Source: Astragalus membranaceus (taxonomy: Eukaryota; Streptophyta; Magnoliopsida; Fabales; Fabaceae). Taken from it: a DNA stretch of 64,000 bases. The first letter of the stretch is position 1. Each line of letters opens with the position of its first letter. The position numbers and the translations under genes are program-made. Below the pieces are notes generated by a model. That model saw only the letters and a program-made list of their open reading frames with translations, was not told where the DNA came from and did no database searches. The stretch spans positions 27,590,857 to 27,654,856 of the forward strand of contig CM076851.1 in NCBI GenBank assembly GCA_039519185.1, in the 5' to 3' direction. Shown here one piece after another: positions 23,268 through 34,063 of this stretch.

Positions 23268-23911
23268 CTATTGTTTGGCTCCCCATATCATCTCCTCAGT
23301 GTTCTTTATCCTCAACAAGGGTGAGAAAGCTTTCATCTTTCCAGCCGAGTTGGCGATAAATCTCCTTAGGAAATTGATCTTGCCTAGTAAACTCTGCAGC
23401 TCCTTCTTAGTTCTGGGGGGTCTTGCCTCTAGGATAGCCCGAGCTTTGTTCTTGTCTACTTCAATGCCCTGGTTGTGCACCAAGAAGCCTAGAAAATTGT
23501 CTGCAGATACGCCAAAAGCACATTTAGTAGGCTTCATTTTGGGATTGTGGAGTCTCGTCCATTTTAAAGCTCGTTCAAGCTCAACTAGGTGGGCTTTGAA
23601 ACTCTTGGATTTGACCACCACATCATCAATGTATACCTCCATGCTTTTACCAATGAGGTCATGGAAAATAACATTCATGGTCCTTTGGTACGTGGCTCCT
23701 GCATTTTTTAGGCCAAAGGCATTACCAACCATTCATAGATGTCTAAGGCACCAGGGCACCTAAAGGCAGTCTTATGGGTGTCAGCCTCGGCCACATATAT
23801 CTGGTTGTAACCAGAATAGCCGTCCATAAAAGTTAAGATAGCATCGTTAGCCGCGGCGTTGACAAGCATATCGGCCACATGCATACTATACTCATCTTTT
23901 GGAGTGGCCAA
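23268..23911 (-). pseudogene. Tat element: reverse transcriptase, frameshifted
   Basis: Two overlapping frames carry the RT. The first (23911-23708) has the motif FMDGYSGYNQI with the first catalytic Asp, then HKTAFRCPGA. The second (23732-23268) has FGLKNAGATYQR and the active site YIDDVVVKS, then the thumb region FLGFLVHNQGIEVD. The shift between them near 23720 disrupts the enzyme. N-terminal RT sequence to the right of 23911 is degenerate. Confidence 0.85.
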
Positions 23912-25021
23912 GTTCAGATCTCTGTAATCAATACAGACCCTGGCCCGGCCATTCTTTTTATCACAGGGACTATATTAGACAACCATTCTACGTACCTGGC
24001 AGTTCTTATGAACTCTGCCTTCAGCAGCCTTTCCACCTCTGCTTTGATCTGTGGCATCAGTTGCGGGTTGAACCTCCTCGGCGGTTGCTTATGGGGCTTT
24101 CAACCTTCGTTGATGGGTAGCCTATGCTCTACCAAGGCTCTATCAAGGCATGACATTTCATGGTAGTCCCATGCAAAGCAATCACGGTAGTCCTTTATCA
24201 AAACTACTACCTAATCTCGTTGCTGAGGTTGTAGCTTGCCAATGGCCTTAGTCATCCTCGACTCACTTTCACTCCCTAGATTGACTTCCACCAGAGGATC
24301 TTGAGCTTCAAATGTGGGTATCCTCCTCTGGATAGGATCTATGTGGGGAAGTTCGACCAGCGTCCCGTTATCGGGGTCATCCGAAGCCTATTGGCAGGGG
24401 TGTTCCGAGAGTCTGTGCTCTTCATACACTGCACCAAACATAGCCTCTTCAATGCTTTATTCGATTTGGAATAGATGCAGCCGATCCAACAGGCTCTGTA
24501 CTTCTGTTAGGAGATTAATCATTATTCTCATTGCTAGGCCGTGGGTCGGCCAACATTTTGAATTCAAAACCCTTCTTAGTCCAGTCACATGATTCTATGC
24601 CACCTTCTTCATAATTTCCTGGAATGGAAATAGGACGCAAATGAGGGGAGTAGAAGACAACTTCAAACATCTTTATCTCGACAGGGAATGGATTAGGATC
24701 TGCCTCCACTATTTCCACCTTATCTCCTCCTATCCATAGCATTAGCTTTTGATGCAGAGTGGAGGGAACACATTCACTGGTATGGATTCAGACCCTCCCC
24801 AAGATCACAGCATATGAGGGCTTCCCTTCTATGACGAAAAAGGCCGAACAAGTTACACTGGTCCCAACTGTTACATCGGCCACCAACACTCCCAAAGCGT
24901 GGGATGGGTGACCCATGAAGCTAGTCATGGTCACGGTGGTTTGAATGAGGTCTTCGGCATTCTTCCCCAACTTCTTCATTGTGGCCAATGGCATGATGTT
25001 CAGCACAACACCACCAACCAC
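23912..25021 (-). pseudogene. Tat element: protease and degenerate protease-RT linker
   Basis: The frame at 25021-24788 resembles the C-terminal half of a Ty3/gypsy aspartic protease (NIMPLATMKKLGK, then SYAVILGRV, where functional copies usually continue to a Trp). The catalytic Asp-Ser/Gly motif would precede it but is not clean here. The stretch 24787-23912 should hold the start of RT and is full of stops in all minus frames. Plus-strand ORFs here are shadows. Confidence 0.55.
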
Positions 25022-27472
25022 GAAGACTCAGTCAAACAACTTCCCATTCATATGGGCTTTGATTTACAGTGGCTTCAAGTGTCTAGTCATATCTACCGTA
25101 GGCTTCTCAAACAGCATCCCTTCCGTGACTATCCCTCGGGCTCTGTCAAGGCAGCTCATTCGGCTTCCTCAGCAAAGACATCTCCCTCGAGAGCTTTTGG
25201 TTGGTCCTTATTTCCCCAAAATTCTGGTGGGAGAAGGCCCACCATCTCCATGTCAGCACAGAATTCCCCCATCTTCTCCGTCCATTATGTCATCAAGTAT
25301 TGATGCTGTTAGGAGTCCCCGTCAAAATCCAATCGACCAAAGGGGTTCTCTTCGTCTTCCCCCAAGAGGTCGTCTTCTGCAAGTTCTTCCTCTGTCATAG
25401 TTTCTTCAACATGGGGTATATTCACTGGCTGGGGTGGTTTGGGACCGTGAGACCCATACAGACACTCTATCACTGCCTCAGTGAGCGGGCTATGGGGTGC
25501 ATCCATCATTCCTATCATGGTGTCAGGCTCTTCCTCCTTGTCAATGGGTGCACTAGGGCCAGTTACCTCGAAGGTTTGCTGCTCCGGAGCTGTGTCCTCG
25601 GCCGATTTTGGGAAAGCCAATTCCAACGACGTAGCAACAATGGCTGCGGTGGTTTGGGCACTCCCTTCTCTGGGCGAGGTGAGCATCTGAAGTGTCTCCC
25701 TCATTCTGTTAAAAGATCTCGCCCTCTATAGCCTCCTTTTTCGTGAGCGTGATTTGGGGACCACTCTAGGTGCCAATGCTTCTACTGTTGTCTGTGTCAT
25801 CCACTGATTCTGTGGTACCTCCGAAGGTGGCTTCACAGTTCTAGCAGCTCTCAACTCGCGGTCATTCAGGAGAGTACTGTCCACCGATGTTGAGTATTGA
25901 GCCCTAGTGACCTATGCTACCCTTCTATCCTCTTTGGAGTGAGCCTCTTCCCCTGGGTTTGGTATGGTGGCATGTCCAATGGGATCATCGGCAGGCCGAC
26001 CATGCCCCCCTGGTGGGATGTGTTCGAGTCTTTCTCTCAAGTCTCTAGACTGAGGTGTGTGCCTCTCAGGGTTGAGCTTGGATAAGTGTAACTCTCTGAG
26101 GTTGACTCGGTCCTCCTAATTGCAGCTTTTCTTGCAAGAGAGCCATGTGTTCTACAGCTGTAGATCCTTTAGGAGGTGACCCCAATTGGTCGAAGACAGA
26201 CACTTTCTTCTCTGGGGAAGTCTTCTGCTTGGGAACCCACACATATTTTTTCTTCCCTTTCCCCCGGTCACTCCCTGAGAAGGAGACCATATTGATGTTC
26301 ATGTTGGGGAAAGGGTCAGTATCAACAATCATCTCTGATGCCCCCTTGTCGGCCATCTTGAACCTCCCTTTCCTTATGGCTTCTTGAATGGCTCGGCGGA
26401 AGATAATGCAATTGGAAGTAGCATGATTGAATGAATTATGCCACTTACAGTATTTCTCCCATTTATCTCCTCAGGATGGGGTATTTTATGGCCGTCGATA
26501 AGTTTAATCTGCTTGTTTTTTAGGAGATAATCAAAGATTTGGTCGGCTTTAGATATGTCAAAGGAATACTCAACCTCACTTTTCGCCTCGTCCTTCTCCT
26601 TTCCTTTGGCAGGTTTGAGGGCAGGACGGAGGTAAGCCTTTCCTTTAACTATCTCCGCCACCAAGATGTCTGTCGTGTAATCGACTGATTCATCATAATC
26701 TGAGTCCTCGGTACGTTGCATCAACTACTGATACTAATTGAGGCCCTCGACCCCTAGTATCTCTCTTCCTTTCTCTCTCCTGTATGAACTGCTCAATCTG
26801 AACTGCCCTAGAAGTCAAGCCACTGAGGTCACTACAAGCTTGGCCCACAAGCTTCTCCTTCAATTGAGGGTGCATTCCAGAGATGGCCATGAAAGTAAGT
26901 TGAGATTCTGGGAAAGGTACTGAGCACTTTCCGGCCATGTTTTTGAATCTTTCAATGAAGTCTGTCAGCCTCATCCACCTTCTGTCGTAGATTCATGAAA
27001 TCGGTTGCGGTAACTTCAGGCTGTGGCCAATAAAATCTGTCATGGAAGTACCTTTCCATGTCTGCCCAGGTCTGTATAGAATCAGGTGGGAGAGAAGAAT
27101 ACCATGAGAAGGCAGTCCCTGTCAGACAAAGGGAACAACTGCAGCTTATGGTACTCATTATGGTTTCCTTCTCCAAATTGGGCCGTGAATCGGCTGATGT
27201 GCTCCATTGTGGACTTGCTATCATCCCCGGAAAATGTGGCAAAGTCAGGGGTTTTAAATCCTCTGGGCAGAGATACCAATCTGTCCACCCACTCGGGTTA
27301 AGACTTTCTGTACACCGGCCTATCAAGCAGCTTCAACTGAACACCGAAGAACTTTTTGATGGTATCAGCTATCAAATCAGGGTTCAGGAGTTGAGGCCCC
27401 GATGATCTTTCAGGCGAAGGCGTTGGTCGCCACATTGTATCTGGGGGACCCTGCCCCCTGGCTGCGGTGGTA
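25022..27472 (-). pseudogene. Tat element: gag core and C-terminal gag region, frameshifted
   Basis: Short minus-strand frames carry parts of a Ty3/gypsy gag. 27288-26952 has PDFATFSGDD and, in another frame, LTGTAFSWYSSLPPDSI and YFHDRFYWPQPEV, the capsid core. 26974-26693 continues with SQLTFMAISGMHPQLKEKL. Frames 26724-26374, 26356-26066 and 25704-25309 are the gag-protease linker, Lys/Glu- and Pro-rich. At least four frame changes separate them. The N-terminal part of gag lies beyond the solo LTR at 27478-29933. Confidence 0.75.
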
Positions 27473-27477
27473 CCTGA

Positions 27478-29933
27478 TGTAACACCCCGTTAATTTCTAT
27501 CTTGTAGAAATTACCGAAGCGCACTACTGGCATACATCAGAGTGACTTCCTTTTTAAATGCTGAACACATACTAATACTCGATGCTAAAACCCCATCAAG
27601 TTCGCTTACATAACTTAATATAAAATACATAAAGCGGTCCTTACACCCTCAACTAGTGTTCAGTACTCAAAACCGAAAGTCTGCGGAAGCGATTTACAAC
27701 TTAAAAAAAACATAAGTCGTACCATCATACATCTAAGAAACTGAATACAAAATACAGAGATACAAGGAAAACTGAAATACAAGACATAAAGAAATAAGGA
27801 TAGCGGCTGCTCCTCAAGCGTCTCCATAGCCGTGCCTCACGGTCTTCATCTTTCCCTGCTTAACTGAAATAAACAACAACAATGGATTGGGTGAGACAAC
27901 TTGTCTCAGTGAGTTCTATCGCGACCCCTTACTAAACCTCTCGGTTCAATTATGCTTGATTCATTATTCTGATTCTGACTCATAGTCCTCAAAATTGACT
28001 ATGTGGCTAACTAACTGAAGTTGTCCTTATAACCCTCAAGCCGGTTACAAGACACAACTCATAACTAAACTAAACGTTGTCCTTATAACCCTCAAGCCGG
28101 TTACAAGAAACAACACTAACTAAAGTTATAGCGTGTCACCGGTCACTTGGCATAATAAGCTTCCGGTGAACCCGTCCCCACTAATCGGCTGGGTCCCTAA
28201 CGGGGCCTAGGTTCATAAGGCTCATGACTGCCTCTCCCCTAGCACACTAAACTGAATAGGGTCGTCACCCCGACTAAAAGGTATATATGATGATATACCT
28301 AAGCTGAACTCAACAATGAACTTAAACATAACAATAACTTAACTGAACAATGAACTGAACTGAACATAAACTTATTACTAAGGTGATCTAATTACTAACT
28401 AAGTCTAATTATTAAGTGATCTCTCATGGATTACTAAGGTTCGCTAACTTATCTTATCAATCATACTAAACCAGTCAATCCAGCACAATACATCAAACAC
28501 AAATTCATAACATGAAATCAATGGTCAATCACATGAGCATTCACTTAACCTGAACATAAACCAAACATAACCAATTGTATGGTACTAACATAATTTGGAT
28601 CCAATCACAATCAATTACCACTCAATTCAGGGCAATTCAATCATTGTAACATTGGGGAAGGTGGAAGGAAGGATTAGAAAGCAATTGGAATCGTTCGGAA
28701 TGATTTAAAACACTTTTTAACAGAGGCAACCCGAAGACCACGCACGACCCGTGCGCCCATACACACGATCCGTGCGTGTCCATCATTTATTGTGTCATTC
28801 CTTTCCGATCCCGAATTACTTCCCGATCAATACTACCACTTTAGTCAAAGCTAAACATGTAGAATTACGGTGTTCCCATCCTAGGGGAACCTTGGGGAGC
28901 GGATGTGAAGGGACTTAAGACCAATCGGAACGACTTCGGACGTATTTCAAAAATGTCGCATCAGAGAGGTACGCACGATCCGTGCGCCTTGGCACACGAC
29001 CCGTGCGCGTTTTTCAAAAACAGCACCAGTGGTTCCAGAATCTCACGCACGACCCGTGCGCCCATACACACGATCCGTGCGTGACAAACAGTATTTCAGA
29101 AAAACAATTTTTCACGTTTTCTTTTCTATTCCGATCGTTCCTATGTCCATCCCGATTCACGTTCAAACTCAAAGACTCATATTCATGTTTTTCCTAGTGA
29201 GTTATAGAACTCACCTCTTGGACGACAATAGCAATAGACACCGAGACTTTGCAAACACGAGCGACGGCAACTCACGAACTTCTCCAGATCGCTCCAAACA
29301 CTCCTAACTGAACTTAAACTCTCCACCTGCCTATGATTCGAACTCAGCAACCCAGGTGATTTCCCAACTGTTCTAATTCGTGGAGTAGGTGATAAAGTAG
29401 GTTCTCCAGCTCTCCAAACTCACATGCAACAAGTCAGATTATGTTTTGGGTATGAGGGGCTGAAGGTGTTCATAAATGGTGAATTCTGTAGGAGGGGGAT
29501 TCAGTGTTTAAAGTTAGCATCAATGGAAAGAGGAAGGAAAATGGGATATGATTCTGTCCTTGGATCAAACATGCAATGGGACTCTCCTCCCTTCCCTTCT
29601 CTTCTCTCTTCTCGCGAGCTCTCCCTCTCCCTTCTCTAACTCAGTTTCTGTTTTCTTTCTTTTTGAAGGATGAAGTGTGTCTCCTCCTTGTGCTTCAGCT
29701 GAATGGGTGTATATAAGGGGGCATGGAAAAAGGACAAAACTACCCCTTACTTAAACACTTCTTTCCCTATGACTCCTTCACTCTAATTATTCTAACTTGA
29801 CACAATTAATTACCAATCTCACACAATTGAGTAATAAATCAACAAATCAATAAAAATTCCATTTTATTTTCAATAGATTTAACAAATCAATTCACGCCAA
29901 ATATTTTAAATAGCGAAAATTGGGGATATTACA
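27478..29933 (-). mobile_element. Solo LTR (2.46 kb) inside the Tat gag, Tekay-like
   Basis: It runs TGTAACACCCC...GGGGATATTACA and is flanked by the perfect duplication CCTGA (27473-27477 and 29934-29938). Ends and layout resemble the LARD-3 LTR but the sequence differs, so it comes from a related family. It has a CCTCAAGCCGGTTACAAG repeat (about 28037 and 28089) and GC-rich palindromic repeats around GCACGACCCGTGCGCC (28742, 28973-29010 and 29045-29083). A pyrimidine-rich stretch lies at 29580-29640. No internal region is present. Minus orientation is inferred from the LARD-3 comparison. Confidence 0.8.
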
Positions 29934-29938
29934 CCTGA

Positions 29939-30975
29939 GGTGGGGCGTCTGTCCATGGATGCCCAGACACTACTTGGGCCAGGTTAACAAGGCCAGTTCC
30001 TGGTACAGATGCCTGAGTGCCTCAGTGAGGTGGAAGTTGATTCCATGGCTGCTCGACTGGGGCAACATTCATCTATGTCTGCAAATAGGAACCCGTCGGG
30101 TAGGTACTGAGTGCTCCAAGGTACGGTTGACTAGGAGGTAGGTTTGTCGAGCCAGGTGGGCTCTGGACTCATGGCTGCTGACTCGGGCAATACCCACCTA
30201 TCCTGCCATTCCCTGATTCCGGGGCGAAGGCTTGCCCCCCTGCGTAAGCCGGGTAGTTAGCCGCGGCAGAACATCCATAGGATGATCCCTGCGACAGACC
30301 CATCAAGCCTGCTGCCTCAAGTGGCCTTCTGGCCAATTGCACTTGTCCCTGCTGAAGAGAAGCCGTATTAGTGACATTCGCCATAAACTGCCCCCGAGTG
30401 TTGGCAGTGGCAAAAATACCAGACTGAGGAATTACAGGAGTAGGATTTACCTGATGAGAGAATGCCTGCTGAGGCCCAGTCAAACTCCCACTCAGTGGAC
30501 ACTGTTGCATGCCTCCCATAGGGTTATAGGAGGATGCCTGCTGAGGTCTAACAGGGTTTGAGTATGGCAGAGTCTGATGTGTGCCTCCCATAGAGTTTGG
30601 TTGTCCTCCCTGTGATTGGCCCGGGAAATCATAGTTCATCGTGCTGCTAGCTTGCGTAGTACGTCTCTGTTCCACTTCCTTGGCCTGTTGCACCTCATTG
30701 TGCACCATAGGTTTCACTATGTCAGCCAATTGGTGGGATAGTTGGTACATGATATCGTGTATCCCCATGTCAATTTGCTGTCGAATAAACGACGTGGACA
30801 TCACCACGGGCTCCTCATAGTCTTGAGGAGAGTTGTCATTTGAATCAGCATTAACCGCTGGGGTGGTTGTCCCCAAAGCACTTACTGGCTCGGTGTTTTT
30901 CGTTTTGGGAGCAGTCCCATTTTTTGACGCCGATGGTGGCTCCATACTTAGGTTCCTGCCAGAGCGTAGGTGCAT
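29939..30975 (-). pseudogene. Tat element: gag N-terminal region
   Basis: The frame is open from the LTR to 30169. The likely starts are the ATGs at 30975 (MHLRSGRNLS) or 30945 (MEPPSASKNG), both just inside the primer site; the upstream part of the frame lies in the LTR and primer site. The peptide is rich in Gln, Pro, Gly and Ser (for example QQASSYNPMGGMQQ), has no zinc knuckle, and stops at 30169. Frames from 30168 to 29939 are broken. The capsid part follows beyond the solo LTR. The role would be capsid assembly, but the gene is not intact. Confidence 0.65.
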
Positions 30976-31036
30976 ACGCCAACAATAATCCAGTCCAGGC
31001 GAATCAAACGCGTTCGTTCGTTCACCCGTTCCTATG

Positions 31037-31051
31037 CCACCGGGCGTGCCA
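31037..31051 (-). other. Primer binding site-like sequence of the Tat element
   Basis: The minus strand reads TGGCACGCCCGGTGG, 5 bases after the LTR end ACAACA at 31057. This string is typical of the primer site of Tat-lineage elements. I am not sure of the tRNA. Confidence 0.6.
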
Positions 31052-31056
31052 ATTTT

Positions 31057-31907
31057 TGTTGTCGTCAAACTCTTAGGTCTTAGCCGTGGGATCGGCCAGA
31101 GGTTTAGACGGTCTTTGATTCCTCTGTTCTTCAAGTAATTGTGCCGAGGAGGGAACTCTGCTCCTCGGCTGTGGGTATCCTGACTCCTCTAGAAAGGGTC
31201 AGGTTGAGTGAATGAGACGTGAGGATTGGATTATTCTACTGGCCAAATGCATAAATGTAAAATAAAGGTAAAGTGCGGTAAAGAAGATAAATTTGAAATA
31301 AACGTAGAGTTGTTTGATTGATGTTGTTCTTCTGTACAATTATCCTCTTCCTATTTATATACATAGGCCCTCGTCGGCCACTACTCGAGCCAACACTTGC
31401 CTACCGTTGGATCAATCAAAGATCAACGCCTATCATTGTTCCTAAGCCCTAAAGATGTGGAGTAACTACCCACGATCCCACTAGCACAGTTAGTGGGGTA
31501 AAACTCCCTCGCTCCGCTTTTTCCGGCCTCGCTCCTTCGCTTGATCTTCAACTGTTTCCACGTTCTATCTTCGTGCTTCCTCTTCCTTGCCTTCCAAGCA
31601 AGCCAGCCTTACCTCGGCCACTTGGTTACTCAGCTGACCTTTGTCGTCGGACAGCAACAAGCACCCGAGCCACCCCGGCCGTGGCACTCTATAGGCCGAG
31701 GCTTTACTCTCCCTCGGCCTAGCTCATTATCCCTCGGGCTTACCCCTTCCTCGGGGAGTTTGTCTTGTGGTACGCCCCGAGGGCCTCCCTCGGCCTAGCT
31801 CATTATCTCCTAGGATTTAGTCTAGTGGCCTGCCTCAACACCCTAATCCTTTTCTTCTTCTTTCTTCAGCCCTCGGCCTATGACTCAGTTATTTTTGGGT
31901 GTTAACA
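31057..31907 (-). repeat. 5' LTR of the Tat element (851 bp)
   Basis: On the plus strand it runs TGTTGTCGTC...GGGTGTTAACA, with a TG/CA inverted end and the primer site at its left. CTCGGCC-type strings are repeated through 31610-31880 (GCCCTCGGCC, CCCTCGGCCTAG). The next bases, GATAT (31908-31912), should be one copy of the target duplication. The partner copy lies outside the window. Confidence 0.75.
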
Positions 31908-31961
31908 GATATTAAGTGATAAAAGTTGGGGTCTGAATTAGTAATTTTAAATTTGGTGCAG

Positions 31962-32179
31962 GTAGGGGAAGGTGGTATGGGATGAGAGGACCTATTGTAC
32001 CTGATACATTGAAGCTCAAGGCAATTCCAATTAGGGGACCAAGTCCAATCCATCTGACAATTGCTCCTAACCAACCACCACCATTCATGGTCCTAACACC
32101 ACCACCACCACTATCATCATCCATGATGCCAACTCCACAAATAACGATGATCCGATTCATTCCAACACCAGGACTTTAG
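31962..32179 (+). CDS. 3' terminal exon of an unidentified gene
   Basis: A putative acceptor TTTGGTGCAG (31952-31961) opens a frame that runs 72 codons to the stop at 32177-32179. The peptide starts RGRWYGMRGPIVPD and is Pro-rich (NQPPPF, TPPPPL). Base composition is higher in GC than the flanks and no stop interrupts the frame, which suggests real coding sequence. I do not recognise the family. The 54 bases before it (31908-31961) look like the end of an intron into which the Tat element has inserted; the rest of the gene would be far to the left, outside the window, or lost. It could also be a chance frame. Confidence 0.35.
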
Positions 32180-32800
32180 CCATTGCGCCCAAGGCAACCA
32201 TGATTGTGTGGAGTCGTTATATTATTTTGTACTTTATGGTTTGGTTTTTTGGATAGTATTTCACGTAACCTTTTTGGATTTAGTGTTCCACTAACGAATT
32301 CATGTAATTGCATTTTGTGTTGTTTTTTGGAAAGTTTATGTAACTGTACGTTATTAATGAAATAGAACCACATACATAGTTGAATATTGAAATCATACCA
32401 TATATGACTAAAAAAGCAGTAGCACTTTGGTCCCTGAATTTTATTACAAAATATCAATTAGGTCCCCAAGTTATATAATTTAGTATAATGGTCCCAACCA
32501 ATAGAGCCCATTTTTTAAAAAGAAGAGTATCATTTGCAAAACGAGTTCCGCAGGTGTGAGATTAGAACCTTGAAGTGTAAATTTGCAAAAAAAAAACTTG
32601 AAAGTGTGATCGAAGAGTTACAATTGTACGGGCAAAAGGGTCAATGGCCGCGGTTAAATGTTATCTATGTTCTATAGGGGGTTTTGGGCAAAAAGGTCAA
32701 TGTAACTATTGAGGGAGTGTTGTGTTTTGCCCTAAACAAAACTAATGGCTGAGATTAATTGGCTTCAATAATCTAACGGCTAATACTATCTACATTCCCC
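32180..32800. other. Intergenic sequence between the terminal exon and RPS27
   Basis: This is AT-rich and includes a segment resembling dispersed legume non-coding repeats (TTTGGTCCCTGAATTTTATT at about 32427 and TTAGGTCCCC near 32457). No ORF or RNA gene is seen. Confidence 0.5.
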
Positions 32801-32910
32801 TTTATATTGATCTTTCGTTTTAATCGATCAAGTCTTTTAGCATCCGCCTCAGTCGCAGCACCCTTCTCTTTCAAGAGTTTCTAGGGTTTGCGATATACCT
32901 CACGATCAAG
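32801..32910 (+). promoter_or_regulatory. RPS27 core promoter and 5' UTR with telo box
   Basis: A TATA-like TTTATATT lies at 32801-32808. CTAGGGTTT at 32881-32889 is the reverse of the telo box AAACCCTAG, which is common near the transcription start of plant ribosomal protein genes. The intervening pyrimidine-rich sequence (CCTTCTCTTTC) would form the 5' UTR. The start of transcription itself cannot be read. Confidence 0.5.
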
Positions 32911-34063
32911 ATGGTGATTCTTTCTTTCGATTCTATCTCTTCGAGTATCTTCATTCTTGTTAAATACCTTCGAGTGTGACTCTAATTATAATCCGTTTGG
33001 ATTCGATTTCGTTTCAGGTTCTCCAAAACGACATTGATTTGTTGAACCCACCTGCGGAACTCGAGAAGAAGAAGCACAAGCTCAAGCGTCTCGTACAATC
33101 CCCTAATTCATTCTTCATGGTAACTTTGTTTACATCCGTCTCTTTGATTATGTTACATTTTGCCCCTTGTTCATTTGATTTGTAATTTTATTTTTGTTTT
33201 TGGATTTATTGTAGGATGTCAAATGTCAAGGTTGTTTCAACATGTAAGTCCCGATCTAATTCCCATGTTCTTTTTTTTTGTTCGGAGATATACTTAGTTT
33301 TTCGATATGTGTTAGAGAATTTAGAGACTGTTTGTTTAAGCATTTTACAATGTGATTCTAAGATAGGATTATAGAATGAAAAACTGATTGTTTTTAAAAT
33401 TTTTGCAGAAAGCAGAAGTAATTCTGAATACGGTTATAGAATTCACTTTTTATAATTGTTTTTTTTTCTGAGATTATCAAAATAACTTCCTTTTATAATT
33501 AAATAAACATCTATCTATTTTCTGAATTATAGCTTTTTATGAATGAAATCGATTTGTTATTAAAGAATTTGAATCAAACCAGCTATAGAACTTATTTGAC
33601 TGAAGTGTTAATTCATAAAGGTTGAAATTTTGTGCTTGCAGAATCACTGTATTCCGGATTTTGTCTCTTAGAGAGAATCATGAAATAAAAAACTTATTAT
33701 TTCTTTAAATTTTGCGGAAAGTAAAAGTAATTCCAATTACAGTTATTGAAAATCACTTTTTTATAATCATTTTTTCCAGAGATTCCCAAAGTAGCTCCTT
33801 TTTAAACATCTGTCTACTTTCTTGATTATAGTTTTTTAAAAATGAAAGTGGTTTGTTGGTAAAGAATTTGAAACAAACTATCTATAGAACTTGTTTAATT
33901 TAAATTAAATGGTGATTTGAAATTTTGTGCTTGCAGAACCACTGTATTTAGCCACTCCCAAACTGTCGTGGTTTGTGGAAACTGCCAAACAGTGTTGTGC
34001 CAACCAACTGGTGGTAAAGCAAGGTTAACCGAAGGATGCTCTTTCAGGAAGAAGGGAGATTAG
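32911..34063 (+). CDS. RPS27: 40S ribosomal protein S27 (eS27), 4 exons
   Basis: Coding exons are 32911-32913, 33018-33119, 33215-33243 and 33937-34063, giving 86 residues plus stop, the usual eS27 length. All introns are GT-AG. The first coding exon holds only the ATG; the second opens with VLQNDIDLLNPP. The protein carries the C4 zinc-ribbon with pairs CQGC and CGNC, and ends FRKKGD. eS27 is a small-subunit protein acting in 40S assembly and translation in the cytosol. Every splice junction keeps the frame, and the zinc cysteines are present, so the gene looks functional. Intron 3 (33244-33936) is enlarged by a tandem duplication that also copies its acceptor. Confidence 0.95.
33355..33956 (+). 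repeat. Tandem duplication within RPS27 intron 3 including the acceptor
   Basis: Two diverged copies of about 295-305 bases (about 33355-33660 and 33661-33956) follow each other. Each ends in a GTGCTTGCAG acceptor followed by AATCACTGTATT (33642) or AACCACTGTATT (33937). Only the second is followed by the real exon 4. The first is a decoy acceptor with a stub of exon. The copies share further strings such as AAGAATTTGAA and AATTTTGTGCTTGCAG. Confidence 0.8.

Larger units (their letters stand above)
17991..31907 (-). mobile_element. Decayed Ty3/gypsy Tat-type element with two nested solo LTRs
   Basis: On the minus strand, from right to left: 5' LTR (31057-31907), primer site (31037-31051), gag (about 30975 down to 25300, interrupted), protease (about 25021-24788), RT (23911-23268), RNase H (23182-22754), a second RNase H of the archaeal type typical of Tat elements (22785 down to about 19720, split by a solo LTR), integrase (to 18398), and an opposite-strand ORF fragment (17991-18260). 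Its 3' LTR is not in the window and should lie beyond LARD-2. Without the solo LTRs about 8.8 kb of the element is visible. Many frameshifts and stops show it is inactive. Confidence 0.85.

Noticed and set aside
24899..25731. Plus-strand ORFs of 134-176 codons opposite the Tat protease and gag
   Set aside because: Antisense shadows of the minus-strand gag-protease region; no domain recognised.
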